Shown: positions 1 through 13,122 of the stretch, piece by piece | Position numbering within the stretch: the first letter of the stretch is position 1 | How the letters are laid out: each line of letters starts with the position of its first letter | Origin: Eretmocerus hayati | Lineage: Eukaryota; Arthropoda; Insecta; Hymenoptera; Aphelinidae | Direction of reading: 5' to 3' | Assembly: GCA_029851415.1 (NCBI GenBank) | Contig: CM056744.1 | Span: forward strand, 11,725,268-11,789,267 | Length of the DNA stretch: 64,000 nt | Translations under genes and position numbers: made by a program | Notes under the pieces: model-generated | The model's input: the letters and a program-made list of their open reading frames with translations, nothing else | What the model was told of the DNA's origin: nothing | The model's database searches: none

Positions 1-861
1 AATAAATTCTCGATTAAGTAGTCAATCCGTTCAACTTTTCATTCGAATCAAAAAGGCGTTCGATCAACTGCATAATATCTATAGATATGAATAAACTTTT
101 GCACGCGCGCAACCGTCATCCGTTGTGCTTATAAACGCGAAGATTTCGATCGCTGATGAACGTCTGGCGTCTATCTATGAGCTATAAAAGTTATAACATG
201 GTAGCACAATGTGTCATTATTACTTTCTGGGTTTACGATCGTGAGCTTATTGTTCTGTCAACTCTACGGGTCATTTTGCCATCTCTATTAGAACTGCATA
301 TGTCCTATGCACATACACTGTTCATATGCGAGTATACATATGTAGTTGAGATTGCACGATTTGCAACCCTGGAATATATCTGTGTATGAGCATGCATCAG
401 TGTTATATCTTGCGTAACGTTCTTGCCACCAAAACATTTTCATACCTCGAACCGAACAGAGTGCGCTGGTAACGAATTTGTTGATAATGCTGCGATGGAC
501 GGTATTATAGCTGACATATTGTCCAAGGTGTCGAATGCACTTGCATCCTTTGCGGACATGTGTAATGCAATACAAGCATTTTTTTCATGAATCATTGATA
601 TGAGAAAGTTTTGATGAGGAGAATTGTGAAGTTTACTTCAGAATTTCGGATTTGAGTATCAGATTAATTAGAATATTCTTGACGAATCTATCTTATTTTT
701 TTCATATTTTTGAGCCATTAGCTTATTTTGAATGATGAGATGATCCCGGAAGTCATGAGTGAATCGGACATTATTGTATTTGTAATAAACTCCAATGACA
801 GCATTATTGCAAGCTTCTCACGAGACGTGGAATACATTCGTTTCATACGTTCGCTGCGCGT
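1..861. other. AT-rich non-coding stretch
   Basis: No open frame with splice signals, no repeat ends and no RNA gene can be supported here. The short open frames on both strands lack coding bias. Confidence 0.5.
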
Positions 862-1082
862 GGCGGGGCTAGGGTCCCTATAATTAACGGGTCTAGACAA
901 GGAGGGGGGAGGGTAATTCTTCTGATTGGCTCCGCCATATTCAGCAACCCGTGCTTTTCAGATGGGGACGCATCTGTGAGAGTGCACACACACCGGAGCG
1001 CCCGTGTACGTGTAGATCGCTGAATATGGCGCCCCCCCCCCCCTTGTCTAGACCCATTAATTAAAAGGACCCTAGGCGGGGC
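862..1082. mobile_element. hAT-type MITE with perfect 8-bp target duplication
   Basis: The element body is 870-1074 (205 bp). It begins TAGGGTCCCTATAATTAACG and ends with the near-exact reverse complement; about 30 terminal bases match with 3 differences. It is flanked on both sides by the identical octamer GGCGGGGC (862-869 and 1075-1082). An 8-bp duplication plus a TAGGG terminus is typical of hAT transposons. A second inner inverted pair (GCCATATTCAGC near 936 and GCTGAATATGGC near 1020) and a 13-base C run at 1031-1043 sit inside. It has no coding capacity, so it must be mobilised by a transposase supplied elsewhere. Confidence 0.88.
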
Positions 1083-2652
1083 CGCCCACCGGTGCCCCCT
1101 GCGTGTTCTTCCACCAGTGCTGAGAATTTTGGACTTATGGGAAATAACATTAAGCGAGACCCACCGGTGGGCCCCTCCGCGCCCCGGGAAGGATCACCGA
1201 TTTCAGGCTTGCCTTTGGAACTCCCTTCCCAGTCTTGGAAAATTCTTCTGATGCAAAATAACTCAATAATTACTAGGAAAATGATGAAAAATGTCAAACT
1301 TACAAAATTATACGTTTTTGTTTTTTTCCATTTTTCTCAAGTATAGAGACTTCACTGCTGTTGGAATGTGATTGTTGCATTGCCCCAGATTTTTGAGAAT
1401 TTTTCGAAATTTTTTTCATGCGTCAATCAAAAATTACCCCAAATGTCGGGTTTCGGGTAAGTCCACGGGTATAGGTGGACACGTTTAGTGAGCAGGTTAA
1501 CACAAACACAATAATTGAGGTCGGAAAATGGGTTATGCTCCTGAGCGTAATTGGCGGTACTCCATTAAGAAAATAATTACCTATTGCAATGAAAACTCTT
1601 ATTTGATTCATATTTGAATAATCGAGTATTCGCACCAATCATTGTTTTCATTTGTCAATACTGAAGAAAAAAATGAATGGCTGATTCCCTGTTATGTGCG
1701 ATGATATTATTTTGTGCGAGATTATTCGTTCCAATTTTATTCAGCAATGCGATGACTAAGACATATATGTTCTCATTACTCAATTCAACATTTCAATACA
1801 TACAAAATCGACACTCACGCGGTGCCCACTCTTTTTTAAATAACTTTCGAACATCTAGATTTTGGTATTGGCGAAGGCGAGAGAAGGAGACTCTTTTGTT
1901 CAACCAAATATGGTATTGGAATCTAAGAATATTGGATGAGAAAGATTCATGATCCAGAACCCGAAAGTAAAATGAGCGCGACTTATGAGGGTCTACCAAA
2001 ATAAAAGAAAAAAAAGCTAAAAGAAATCGTATTGTTCAAGCATTCGCTGTATAGTCCAAGATATATTAACTTCATATTTCTTGACCTCCCAGATCTTATT
2101 GGTTATGGTCCACGCAGAGTGCATCGTAGGAGTGTATTCGTTTATCCAATCAAAAGATTTTTTTTGATCGGTACAACCATTTGAAAATTCGAATCGAATA
2201 CTCAAAGATGAAACTTATTTGTACATGTCAGGAGTAATTCTTAGCATAATGTAAAAGTCATTCTTGCAACAGAAATATCTGAATTTTTGTCTCTCAATTC
2301 TTTCATAGCCCTATACTCTCGAAATCCATAAGTCGATACAAAAGACACCTCGAAAGACACTCAAGAGTCTCAAGAAGTCTCCATCTCACGCACTATACTC
2401 ACTTCAACAAAAACTCTCTCCCCTTGAACATACAATGGAACTCACAAAACTCCAAGACCACCTAACCTCTCAAAGATGCCCTCTCCAAACCCTAACCTCC
2501 AAAATCCAACCCCATACAGAAACCACAAAAAATGCAGATTTTTTTTCTTAAACCCAGCGATAGACCACCACCTCACACATTCACGCATTCTATATAGATA
2601 TAAACCTTCCCTTCTTTCTTATATTACATGTAAAATTTTTTTTCAATTGCAG
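1083..2652. other. non-coding; includes a G-depleted stretch before the first exon
   Basis: No gene is supported. A GC-rich patch at 1080-1200 carries two CCCACCGGTG motifs. From about 2330 to 2560 the + strand is rich in C and A and nearly lacks G. The stretch ends in a pyrimidine tract and AG at 2651-2652 that would accept the exon at 2653, so it may be intron or upstream regulatory sequence. Confidence 0.4.
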
Positions 2653-2909
2653 CGACAGCAGTTATAAAGAGTGCGTTGCAGGTGTCTTACATACCATGTG
2701 CATATATACTGCTCTCTTATATAGAGCTGTGTAACTTGATCATAAGCGTCTCATGGATCAGAAACTGAGTATAGAAGAACATCAGCAGCAGCGGTATATT
2801 TCAAGCTGCAGCAACTTAAAAGTTCATCATCATAGACATGGCTTATGTTGTATGGAGAGTGCTGATGAAGAAGTACTCGAAAGTCAGACTTGGATTGCAC
2901 AACTTTCCG
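2653..2909 (+). CDS. candidate first coding exon of an unidentified gene (ATG at 2753)
   Basis: The exon is bounded by a pyrimidine-rich acceptor (TTTTTTTTCAATTGCAG, AG at 2651-2652) and a consensus donor GTGAGT starting at 2910. Only one frame is open across its 3' part. It starts at ATG 2753 and gives 52 full codons plus one base, so the donor is phase 1. Bases 2653-2752 would be 5' UTR, implying a further non-coding exon upstream. The peptide starts MDQKLSIEEHQQQ, has a His cluster (HHHRH), a CC pair and an acidic ADEEVLES stretch. I do not recognise the family. The next supported exon on this strand (60601) needs a phase-0 donor, so the two can belong together only with another exon between them. 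Chance splice motifs around a short ORF remain possible. Confidence 0.42.
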
Positions 2910-5900
2910 GTGAGTCTCATACATTAATACACGAACATATAGACACTATGCATATAATGAATGTTATATGAGATATTTTTGTACACGAAAATTATTGAAA
3001 GGCGTTGAACTGTCTTTACTACATGGTATAATTGTGTAATTTGGGACTTCATGCACTGCAGCAGGATATGAATGAATAAAGAAAAGCGTAGGATGAGATG
3101 GGATGTGACATTGTATTAGTATAGAGAGAGTAAAAAGAAAGTGCCTCTTTCATTTATCCTGAAAGTGTAATATTGTTCCAATACTTTAGTTATTCTGTGT
3201 GGGCGCATTATTCTGTATAGATTCAGAAAGTTGGATATATATGTTGTTCAGAGACACTGTTATATGTCTTATATTGTATATCTCGATATATTCTACACAA
3301 GTAGGTATGTCTCATTAGACTGGACTATATGGACACGAGTTTCTGAGCTTTGGGATAGAGAACTCATGCAAGTAGCAAACCGTTGTTATTGTATGTTGGC
3401 AGACCGACTTGGGACAACAGACATCAGTTATAGAGTAGCGTATAGAGTACATTCTCGTGGAATAACAATGCTGGAAACGTGTCTTGAGATACTCTAATCA
3501 ACAATTTTTTAGTTTGGGTGACATTTTTCATCTGTACATGCATCATGCTGCCAGTATTCTTACTTTGGAGATTTAGAGAACAGCTGGTGAAACTGTGGTA
3601 GCTTGGGTTTCGTCCAGTAAAAGTGCGACTTTGATGTTACAGGGATTGATGTTGTAAATGGTTTGACATGATTTTTGGGGTGAATAAGATACGTCACTTT
3701 TCATATGGGTAGTACAGCTATTTAATGAAGTGAGTGATAAAAAATTTGAGTTGTTGCATTTAATTGTCGTCATGATTTATTTGGGCCATCCATCTGAGAG
3801 TAATAGATCACACGTGAAACATATTATTATGCTGTGAGGAGCTAATTGGAAATTTGGTTGTGGGAACTGAATCAATAGTCTGTAAGAGAAACGTTGATTT
3901 TCAATATTGATCGCTGAAAAGATTAATTTCAATAAAGTCCCGTAAGTGTGAACCAGAGACACTGAAGACTAATAGCCTTGCCCAAAAAATCATGGTTTGA
4001 ATGTGTTTCTAAACAACGTTCTACATAACGTATCTACGAGCGTATCTATAATAAATGTAGCAGATCAACTATCTATCGTTGAACTTGATTCATTCTTTTA
4101 GTTATTTATGTATGGAAAACTCAACAGATTCACTTGTTGGGTTGGCATAAATCCGAATCATCATACATAATCATGACACTCATCAGTCATAAAAAAAAAT
4201 CGGTAGAGTTGATCCATTGAGATATATTATCTTCTGATAGTTTCAATAGAAAATACAGAAACGGTCGAATCAGGAGGCATTTATTTCTGTACATAGCCCC
4301 GTAATTCGGTCATTCTGACACATTGATTAAGTTGAGTCCTGACTCTAAAAGCTCTTCTCCCATTATACCTCGGATTAATCTGACCATTTCATGCATCGCA
4401 CCGTAGGGGGGGGGGGGAGTTGTACTACAAAATATGACACTTACGGATGTGGAGGGGGGGCAGGGGGGGGAGGGAGGGTCCAAAATCCTTGGAAATCGTG
4501 TGAACGTTTTTTGTGCAAGTCCTTCCATTAAAAAATGTATAACGTGCTTGTAATTTAGATACAGTCAGGCAATCTGAACAATTTTCATACGAATGTATTT
4601 CGCAACACGGGGAAAATGGAATAAAATTTATGTAGAAGGTTTTTGCCTTCACAACCGAGCAAGTAATTCAGCAGTTTATTGATGCAATATTTTACTAAGG
4701 TCGAATTTGAGATTTGATTGAAATCATACCCCAATTGCGAAGCTCAAATATGAAAGCTCAATATGAATTTGTTGATCCTTGAGCCGCAAGAATCATTCAT
4801 TTCGATATTGATCTCAACTCTAACAAATTCGAAATGGTGATGGGTTCAAATAAAATTTTGTACGGAATTCACGTAGTGGGGAAAAAAACTTCATGCTCGT
4901 CTTTCGATTCCTAATCAATATTGCAGATTCCAAGATTCCGTATGGATGTATACATATTTTTAATAAATTTGAAGACAAGAATGTCCGTGTCCCGTCAGAG
5001 CTTCCATCAAGTCTTGGCCATATGCTCCTGCAAAGAGCTCAAGCAAGAGCTACCTTTTTACGGTCATTATTTATGTGAGGCCATATCCCCAGAGGTACCT
5101 ACTTAAACCTTCTGCCTTCTACCACATAACCTACTCTGTCATACATGACCAAGAATATTATGTATGTATGAATACATCTTACGCACGTTTGATGACGCCT
5201 GTACGCAGGATATATCTGTACAAAAGTGTCCACAAATTTTTAGACAATCCTGTTCTATGTAAAAGTACATCTACTTGAACTCAAGACTATTACAAGGGAT
5301 AAGTATTGTTCCGTTCTGCTTATGTAGGCGCATCTCAGCTCAGAGGCTTCCCATATATTGCAAATCGCATGCAGATTGCTGTATACCTAACTGCACGATA
5401 TTAGCGTGGCTAGAAAGAGATGGTAATTGGCTATGCCTCACAGCTTCTGTGGCTTGAAGCTTCTTCAACTTACCGATTAGCAGAGGTTTTCTTGTACCAA
5501 TCTCGTAGTGTATGAATGTGTAAATGTAGTAGAAGATGTAGCGGTAACTGCAAGGAGCATATGTTAAAGGTATACTTGGAGGATTTTTTTGAGTGGGATG
5601 ATGACGTGGTGACGAGTCAAGAAAATTGCGGCTGTTCACAGACAATTTGAAACTAATTATTGGATGTAAAACATTTTCAATGTATTTTGGGATTGGAAAA
5701 TCATGCCTATTGCTTGGGATATCTCAGAATATTGCGCACATTATATTGGTTTAATTTTTCATTTTTCATGACTCTTGATCATCGCAGTTAGTGACGATTT
5801 TAGACTTGTCTGACTCATTAAATACATTGCAGTGATGAATGTCAAATAATGATAAGTCAGCTTCATTTTTCGAGTCTGGAACCGGATACTTTTTAAATAC

Positions 5901-7829
5901 AGACGGTGATCAATGTAGAACTATTACACTACAGGGATTATTGTAAAACTCAACCGAGCAGAATTCATTTCAGAACATGATTTGAGCCTCGACACGAGCC
6001 GAGACGAGCAGTTTGAATTATTTGAAATCCGAAGAGAAATATAGATTGGTGATTCCATAGGAATCGTACACAGGAGAAGCAGTCTCGATTTTCTTACTTC
6101 GAATCAGTGTTCCCGATCCTTGTCGGTTATTTTGATTTCAGGCTCTTATTACATATTCTGACCCGTGAAATTGTTTGATTTGAGTGAAATATTTCCCGTA
6201 AACCTGACTCGGAGTCAAAAATTTGTCCAGAAATACCTATTCTACACTTTAAAAAATTAACCAGAACTCCAACCGCAGAATGACTAATGACTAATCTCTG
6301 GATTGTTAACCTGCTCGATTTGATTACTCAACATTCCATGATACGTCCTCACAAGAGCTCAAAGTGTGAAAAGTATATTATTTCTCAACTCGATCTTCTA
6401 TAAAAGACTAAAGAATGTATTCTCTCAATTTCTATAAGCTGTAACCATTGCATCCGAATTGAATGTTGTATAGCTTCTGGAACAGTGTGATTGAATTCAA
6501 ATTAACCGAGCTGCATAAGGAGCGCACAGATCTCATGATTATCTTTGCGGGAAAACCTAAACGCATTCACCACCCTACATTGGATCGTGGTAATTGGATC
6601 TGGTGCCATTTATGAAAAAGATTCTCCTTTATAACTGAATGCTCACTACTACTTGCATTATTACTTTTCTCACAGTTTTCTCATAGCTTCTCTGATTGCT
6701 TGTGGATCACGAGTATTTAATGACACACCAACCAATGTGAATTTTTTTCAAGCTCATATATATGAGAGAGTACATTATAGCATTTTGCGAAAGTGGAATG
6801 TATAATTTTGCAACTACTGCTCTCTTATCAAACGAAGTGGCAACGTTTCTTTCACCAGTACTATACTCAAGTTGTGAATTGAAAAGATTTTTCTGATTCA
6901 TTGATCTATCCAATTTCGATGACAAAAAGCCTGATTCCATCCGAATTCGTTTTTTGTTTAATCAAGAAAATCAATATTGAAAAGTTTCCAGACGATTTTC
7001 CTAGATTCACGTCTGACTTCTATAAAAAATAATCGTGTAAGACTTAAATGGTGTTCATTATTCTAATAGTCAGACTGTTTAGCACAGAAATCGATATAAT
7101 CCATCCATTGTATTATTATGATGTCGTCGAGGATCATTACACGCGATGCCGCCACACTCGTAAAGTTTGTAATGTGTAATGAGCTCAAACGGTACGACGA
7201 CGACGACGACGATGGCTGGCGTACAAAAGCACATCATAGCATAACGGGAAGAAAAAGCTAGAGGCATATGCATAGACTCAATCTCTACTCTGTAACGTTG
7301 CAAATTGAAAATTCCACGACACAGTCAGCGAAGAATCTTGCTCGCGGGAAAATTGTGTGCCCAGTCCCGAGCTCTCTTATTTTTAGGCCCCTCAAGATAC
7401 GCCATTTTCACGATCGGCTCTCTTTTCCTTCTGAACTGACCCAGTTATTGATGTGTTATTATACCCAGATTTTTTCAAGATTGAGATCCGATAGCTTATT
7501 GGGAAAATGGCTTCAGGAAAGCTATGGTTACATTTTTGCGGTGATTGACGGTGCTGAAAAGTCGAGCGGACTTCTGGCATGGTTTCGTGGATTTTGGCGG
7601 AAGGTAATCCTAGGTTATAGGTTTGGGAATTGATTATTGATTTTGACTATGACGAATGAAAAAATTGGCATGTCGCACCCACAATCTTTTCAGATTTGAA
7701 AAAAATTTCATCCAAAAGATGATGATGAGCAATTATCGAATCCCAAATTGTGAGATAAACGATCTTGGGTTATAGACCAACACTATATATAATGTCAAAC
7801 ATCTAACATACAATTTTTTCATCATTGAG
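2910..7829. other. long non-coding stretch with a G-run repeat remnant
   Basis: No coding signal stands out. Around 4405-4530 lie G runs followed by GGAGGGTCC and then TTTTTTGTGCAAGTCC. This resembles the right end of the element at 54079-54792 and is probably a decayed relative. A (CGA)n microsatellite lies at 7193-7212. An open frame at 7268-7633 (+) has no start context, splice site or recognisable domain. Confidence 0.4.
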
Positions 7830-8789
7830 CAGGGTTCATACTGATGTCCTATATTCCTATATTTCCTATATTTTTGAGCTTGTCCCATAAATTCCTATAT
7901 AATCTGATTTTGTCCTTTATTTCCTATATATATTTTTTGGCAACATGAAGAAATTTATCCATGAAAACAATATCTTTCGACAATATCGTGAACCTCACGG
8001 ATTCTTGATCCGTCGGAAAAGATCTGGCTGACGCACGCCAACTAGACCAGGTGAAATTATCGCTATCGCTTGCAATAATAGAAAAATGAGAATTCTTCTC
8101 GGGATCCCCTTTGGAAGACCCTTCTGATCCTACGAATGCATGTTTCCAAGCCGAAGTCTGGTGCAAAATTGTTTAAACCGAAATTGTTTAAACAAATTGT
8201 AAAAATCATTTTTTTTCGATCTAAAACCATTGGATTCATGTAATTTGGGATATTTTAAGCAAAAAGTTACATTTATTATTTTCCTCTAGGATCCATTGTT
8301 TTTGAGCTATGAGCATTTTAAAGTTGGAAAAACGCGAATTTTGCGATTTTGGATACCAAAAAAAAGCAATTACAAAGCATAAAAAGCAATATTTCCAGTG
8401 ATCAAATCTGTTCAGTAGAGTGTCTTCTAGATGTATGAATTCCCTAACTTTAACATGTGCCTCATTGTCATGTCATTTGTCAAGATAATATAGTATTAAT
8501 TCCAAAGCTCAGTAAGGATAAGAATTATCTGTATTGAAAGATTCAGTTTAAAATAGTGTTCTGATTTTCGTCATGTATCGTTTACTGAAATGATTGTTAT
8601 GTTTGTGAAAACTGGATTCGTTCGAAGACGAGTAAATACTTGAAATTGAATGAAATTCAATTTCAAGATGTTTAAATTTTGAAATACGGCTTTTAGATTA
8701 GATTTTTTTGTCCTATATTCGTCCTATATTTGTGAGAAAAATGTCCCATATATTCCCTAAAATTTTTGCATAAATGAGTATGAACCCTG
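7830..8789. mobile_element. hAT-like non-autonomous element, 960 bp
   Basis: The termini are CAGGGTTCATACT (7830) and AGTATGAACCCTG (ending 8789), a perfect 13-bp inverted repeat. The flanks share CATTGAG directly on both sides (7823-7829 and 8790-8796). This 7-bp duplication is probably a hAT 8-mer with one base lost. Both subterminal regions carry several TCCTATATTT-like repeats, as expected for transposase binding sites. No intact transposase frame is present. Confidence 0.75.
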
Positions 8790-11700
8790 CATTGAGTTCT
8801 TATTTGCAGTAATCTGGGGTTGCCGAATATTTTCTTGGGCATGCGGAAGAATTTTTTTTGCGTGAACATAGAGCGTGCACGCGTCGTGCATGCAATCGCC
8901 AAATTGGCATAACGGACGGGTACTTAATCGGGTAGCCCTAGTAAATTGAATAATCACACAGCTGTGAAAATGGAGAAGGGTACTCCATGAGAATGCAATG
9001 TTCACTGTACTGTGAACTAGGCACGCTTCAAACGGCCTCACTGATTATTTTTCTCTAACATTTGTGAGGCAAAATTTGGCCTGAAATCTATACATTGCGC
9101 ACCAATAACAGGGCTTTTAAAATTTTTCAAAATGATCTTTGTTTCGGCATATAACAAAAATATTCCATTGAAAAATATTGTTTGGGTTGAAATTAGGTGA
9201 AGAAATGAGATGAGAGATTTTATACATTTTCCTTTTCCAACTTTAGCGATCGCGTATCAGAAAATTTCGGAATGGTTCCTATTTTGGTTTTCAAAATCCC
9301 AAGTAATTGCGCGCTAACTTTCTGGATTTTCTCGGATTTTTCGTCCAATAACCCACATCGATATCGAAGTTACATATTGAAAATGTATTGTTACTCTATA
9401 TACCCATAATTACGAATACTTAAAGTCAATATAAATGCACAGTATTCACCACAATTATACATATATGGGTAAACCATGTAAACAAATGAAAATGTGGTGA
9501 GTACTCGCATCGCATTTCGACCAGTACGTCTGATTGACAAATGAACATTCGATCTAATATTTAATGGTTAAACATAGAGTAATAAAAAAGATGATTCAGT
9601 TAGGAATCGAGTGATACGTTTTTAATGCATGTTTGCAAAATAAGTTGAGAAGTTCATTACCAGATCACGCTGATCTGACAGATAAAAGTCTTGCGAATCT
9701 TGATTTTCAAGTTTGACAATACTTTTTCATAGATGATATTATTTTGTGGAATATACCGCTAGTCGTGCATGTGATCACGAGGTATTTTTCACACCTATAT
9801 ACCACCAATATTACATAACATGTTCATTCATCGATCGGCAGCCTCTATTGGTTGGACTCCATTGCGGTCCTCTCCAGACACAATAAATATACCACTTCAT
9901 TATGTAGACCTACGAAGGCACAACTCGTTAATCTTGGCTATGTATAAGACGATACCTGAGCGAGTATAACCGTATGTATGTACCTTTGTCGTCGTGCCAA
10001 TCGATAAACTGACCGATCATCGGATCCCTGCTAAAAAGAGAACGGATGGCATATATGCATCTATAATACCAGGCAAATCGTGTGAGAGTAGAATTGTTAG
10101 AGTGTGTTGCAATTTTGAGCTTTATGGTGATACTTGGTCGCGCTTGTATTGTATAGTTGGAGCTCTGTATATTGGGTTGATATTGTGTGTGGAGCAGTGT
10201 GTATCAGTAACATGCAGATCCAAATGATACTCTTGGGAATTTCTGTTTTACGTGTGTACCGTACATGGAGTAATTTTCATGTCACATATTGATAGTGACG
10301 AATTTTTGCAGAGTTGTGAAGTTCATTATGAAGTCTGTTGAACTTTGTTATTCGTCTGTGGGGTCTCTAGAATTTTTTCATGAATGAAGCAAAAGAGAAA
10401 CAAAATTCTATTGAGCAGACAGCGGGTTATAGATAGAACCAAATAAACTGTGATAATAACTTGGATACTTTTTAATTGAGAGATTCATAGCAGTCAAATT
10501 TGTTCTTCATAATCAAAGACATTTAGCGGAGTCATGGACTAATTATGTTGGTTTTAAAGGACGAGTTATCTGATGTGAGGGAAAGAATTTCATCATGATT
10601 ATTTATTTATTGAAAATAGTAATGATTCACTTGACTAATTTCCTGGCCTACAATTTCCTATAACTTTTGCAAACAGCTTTTTTTCCACGGAAGGATTTTT
10701 GGATCACCTTTCATGAATGAATACAGCCTTCCAACACTCTTCGCGAAAACGGAAGAAGCACTGCATTTGTGTGGCCAGTCAATTTACAGATACTGAAATG
10801 AGGTGTGTTACATATTGATCTCTGGAGAAATGTTCGATTCATTTTATTCTGTCACGCATGACTTCATTTTTCAAAAATTGATGAATATAAAATGACTGTT
10901 ATATGTTTCTAATACTGCTCTCCAATCATGTTAGGATGAGTATTAACTCTCCTTCTTCTCATTTCGAACCCCCGTCTCGAATTTCGTACATCCTCATAAG
11001 GACCTAAGTAATTTGAATTACGATGGTGTCACTATACCGAGTTTGCCATTCAAAATATTACAGTCATGGGCTGAAACAAGGATAAACTGTTCTAAATCGT
11101 CTTCTGAACCAATGACATCGCGTGCATATCGCGTGCTCCAAAAGAACAGATTCCTGACATGCCCCATGCACGTTATTACTCCGTATACCGTGTATACTCT
11201 CCCAACTATAATGGAAAAAGTCTGATGATGCCAACTTACCCAGTAAACGTAGACCTCTCTAGGAATGGAATATATGAAAGTTTGTCGAGTAATGTTTTGG
11301 GATTCCATCATGAATTGCCGCAAGCAATGGTACATCCCTCCGTACTGACCTGATGCTTAATAAGTCTGAATCTGCGGAATTATACTTCATCTTGAAAGCA
11401 ATAATGTATACCGCATGTACGAGACATGTGTTTGAGTGACTATGTGGTATGTAACAGAAGTTGCAAGATGATACTCTGGTTCACTTTATGAATGATAAGT
11501 ATGGGTCATGATTCAAATTTGGGTAGTTGTACACCTATGATGATTTTTAGATGAGTGCATACCATAGGGTCGGGTCGGGTTTGGAATTACTCGACATCTT
11601 CATTTCTTATACCTCTCCATACCTGATGATATGATCTCGGTCTATGTGACGATTTCCTTGCCGTAATAGCTTGACCTCGTAACATGTGCTAGATTTGTGA

Positions 11701-11915
11701 CCTATACAAGAGATGTTTGCAGTCTTGATGAAGGATGGAAGATGTTGTTGAAATGAAGGATGTATATGAGAAACGCCGGACTTTTCTGATGACATCTTGA
11801 TCTTGAGATCTACCGTTACATCAGAACTATCATCCCGATACCGTGATTTATAGGGAGTAGTTACAAGTGAAATTTTGCATGCTTTTGCCAAACTTGAATA
11901 CACTTTTGGGGGCTG
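8790..11915. other. non-coding; weak coding-like patch near 11.0-11.35 kb
   Basis: No gene is supported. Between 11013 and 11353 two overlapping + frames (11013-11225 and 11159-11353) and a 105-codon minus frame are open. Without splice sites or a family match I do not call a gene; it may be a decayed coding segment. Confidence 0.35.
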
Positions 11916-12249
11916 AGGCTGGAATTTATAGTCGTTGCCCTTTTGCCCTTATCCAAAATCCTTCTTACGGCTCCCCTTACGCTACGCCTTACGGACGGTT
12001 TTCAATAACATGTCGCGACTATCTATGCATTTTTCCGTTTAATTCATGAATGGAATTCCATATTATAGATGAGCGGGTCATATTTGATAACTTTTTGGCT
12101 CATAACTGCATTTAGTCTGTTCTGCCGGTCCCAAATAATTTAATACTGCACATAATGTCACGACAAGTTGTTAGAAACCAACCATAAGGTGTCGGATAAG
12201 GAAAGTCGTAAGGATTTCGGATAAAGAGAACGACTATAAATTCCAGCCT
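11916..12249. mobile_element. fold-back element with about 100-bp arms
   Basis: AGGCTGGAATTTATAGTCGT at 11916 is repeated in reverse complement at the right end (to 12249). The arms stay alignable for about 100 bp with substitutions and small gaps (shared CTTATCC and TCCTTACGAC-like blocks). The end sequence is related to the fold-back at 60174-60337, so this is a family. No target duplication is clear here. Confidence 0.65.
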
Positions 12250-12640
12250 GAAGACACAAGTTTTGGCACAGGACCATAGGCCAAGTTTGTCCCAAACTTG
12301 ACTCAAAGGAAACTTCCCCCAAACCTTAGCTTCAGGTGATTTTCTTACACGAGCCATATTAGATCTTCGGAGAGCTGATTCGAACATCTGATTGAAATTT
12401 TACAGCAGAGGTTTATACATTTTATCCAATATTTATAATGTATTCATAAGTGACTGTACATGGTTGGTGAAGACCATTACAACTTCACATTCAATGTGGT
12501 TGATGATAATGAAAAACACAAACAGTCATGTAAAACTGAGATCTCAATCGCGCTTGAATTGAACAACATGGCAATCAGATGGCGTAATAGATTCTCCGCC
12601 ATGGAACAGGTATTGAGAGGAGAGATCACAAAGAATTTTA

Positions 12641-12855
12641 GTTACCGTCAAATTGGGTAACTTTGGTAAACCTTCAAAAGTCTTGTACAACGCTCCAGGA
12701 GCAACTCAGTGAATTTTACAGCACTTCAATCAAATTCTGTTATCAATTCTGATACTATGGAATCCTATTCGTTGCTCCTTGAACGCGGGACAAGCCTTTT
12801 GAGGGTGTACCAAAGTTACCCCACGTGTACCAAAGTTACTCAATTTGATGGTACC
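12641..12855. mobile_element. TA-flanked MITE, 215 bp
   Basis: The left end GTTACCGTCAAATTGGGTAA matches the reverse complement of the right end with two differences, and the similarity continues through ACTTTGGTA. TA lies on both sides (12639-12640 and 12856-12857), the target duplication of the Tc1/mariner/pogo group. The right end holds an extra direct copy of GTGTACCAAAGTTAC. Confidence 0.7.
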
Positions 12856-13122
12856 TATTTGTCTTGATTCGAAATTCACATAAATTCTTATAAAGTATGC
12901 GATCCGTTGGTAATCAAGAAAATATGCAGGTAGCATATCTTGAATCTTGTTAAAACCTCTGGACTGTATTGAAGTTATTATACGGAAGTTGATGTATGCG
13001 AGTACTGAAATTGTGTGAACATGTACAAAGTGATCAGAAGTTAGTCTATCAGTCTCTCGTTGATCTTAAGTGTTCCCTTCAAATTCATACACATTACATC
13101 TGTATACGACCGTGATCACACC

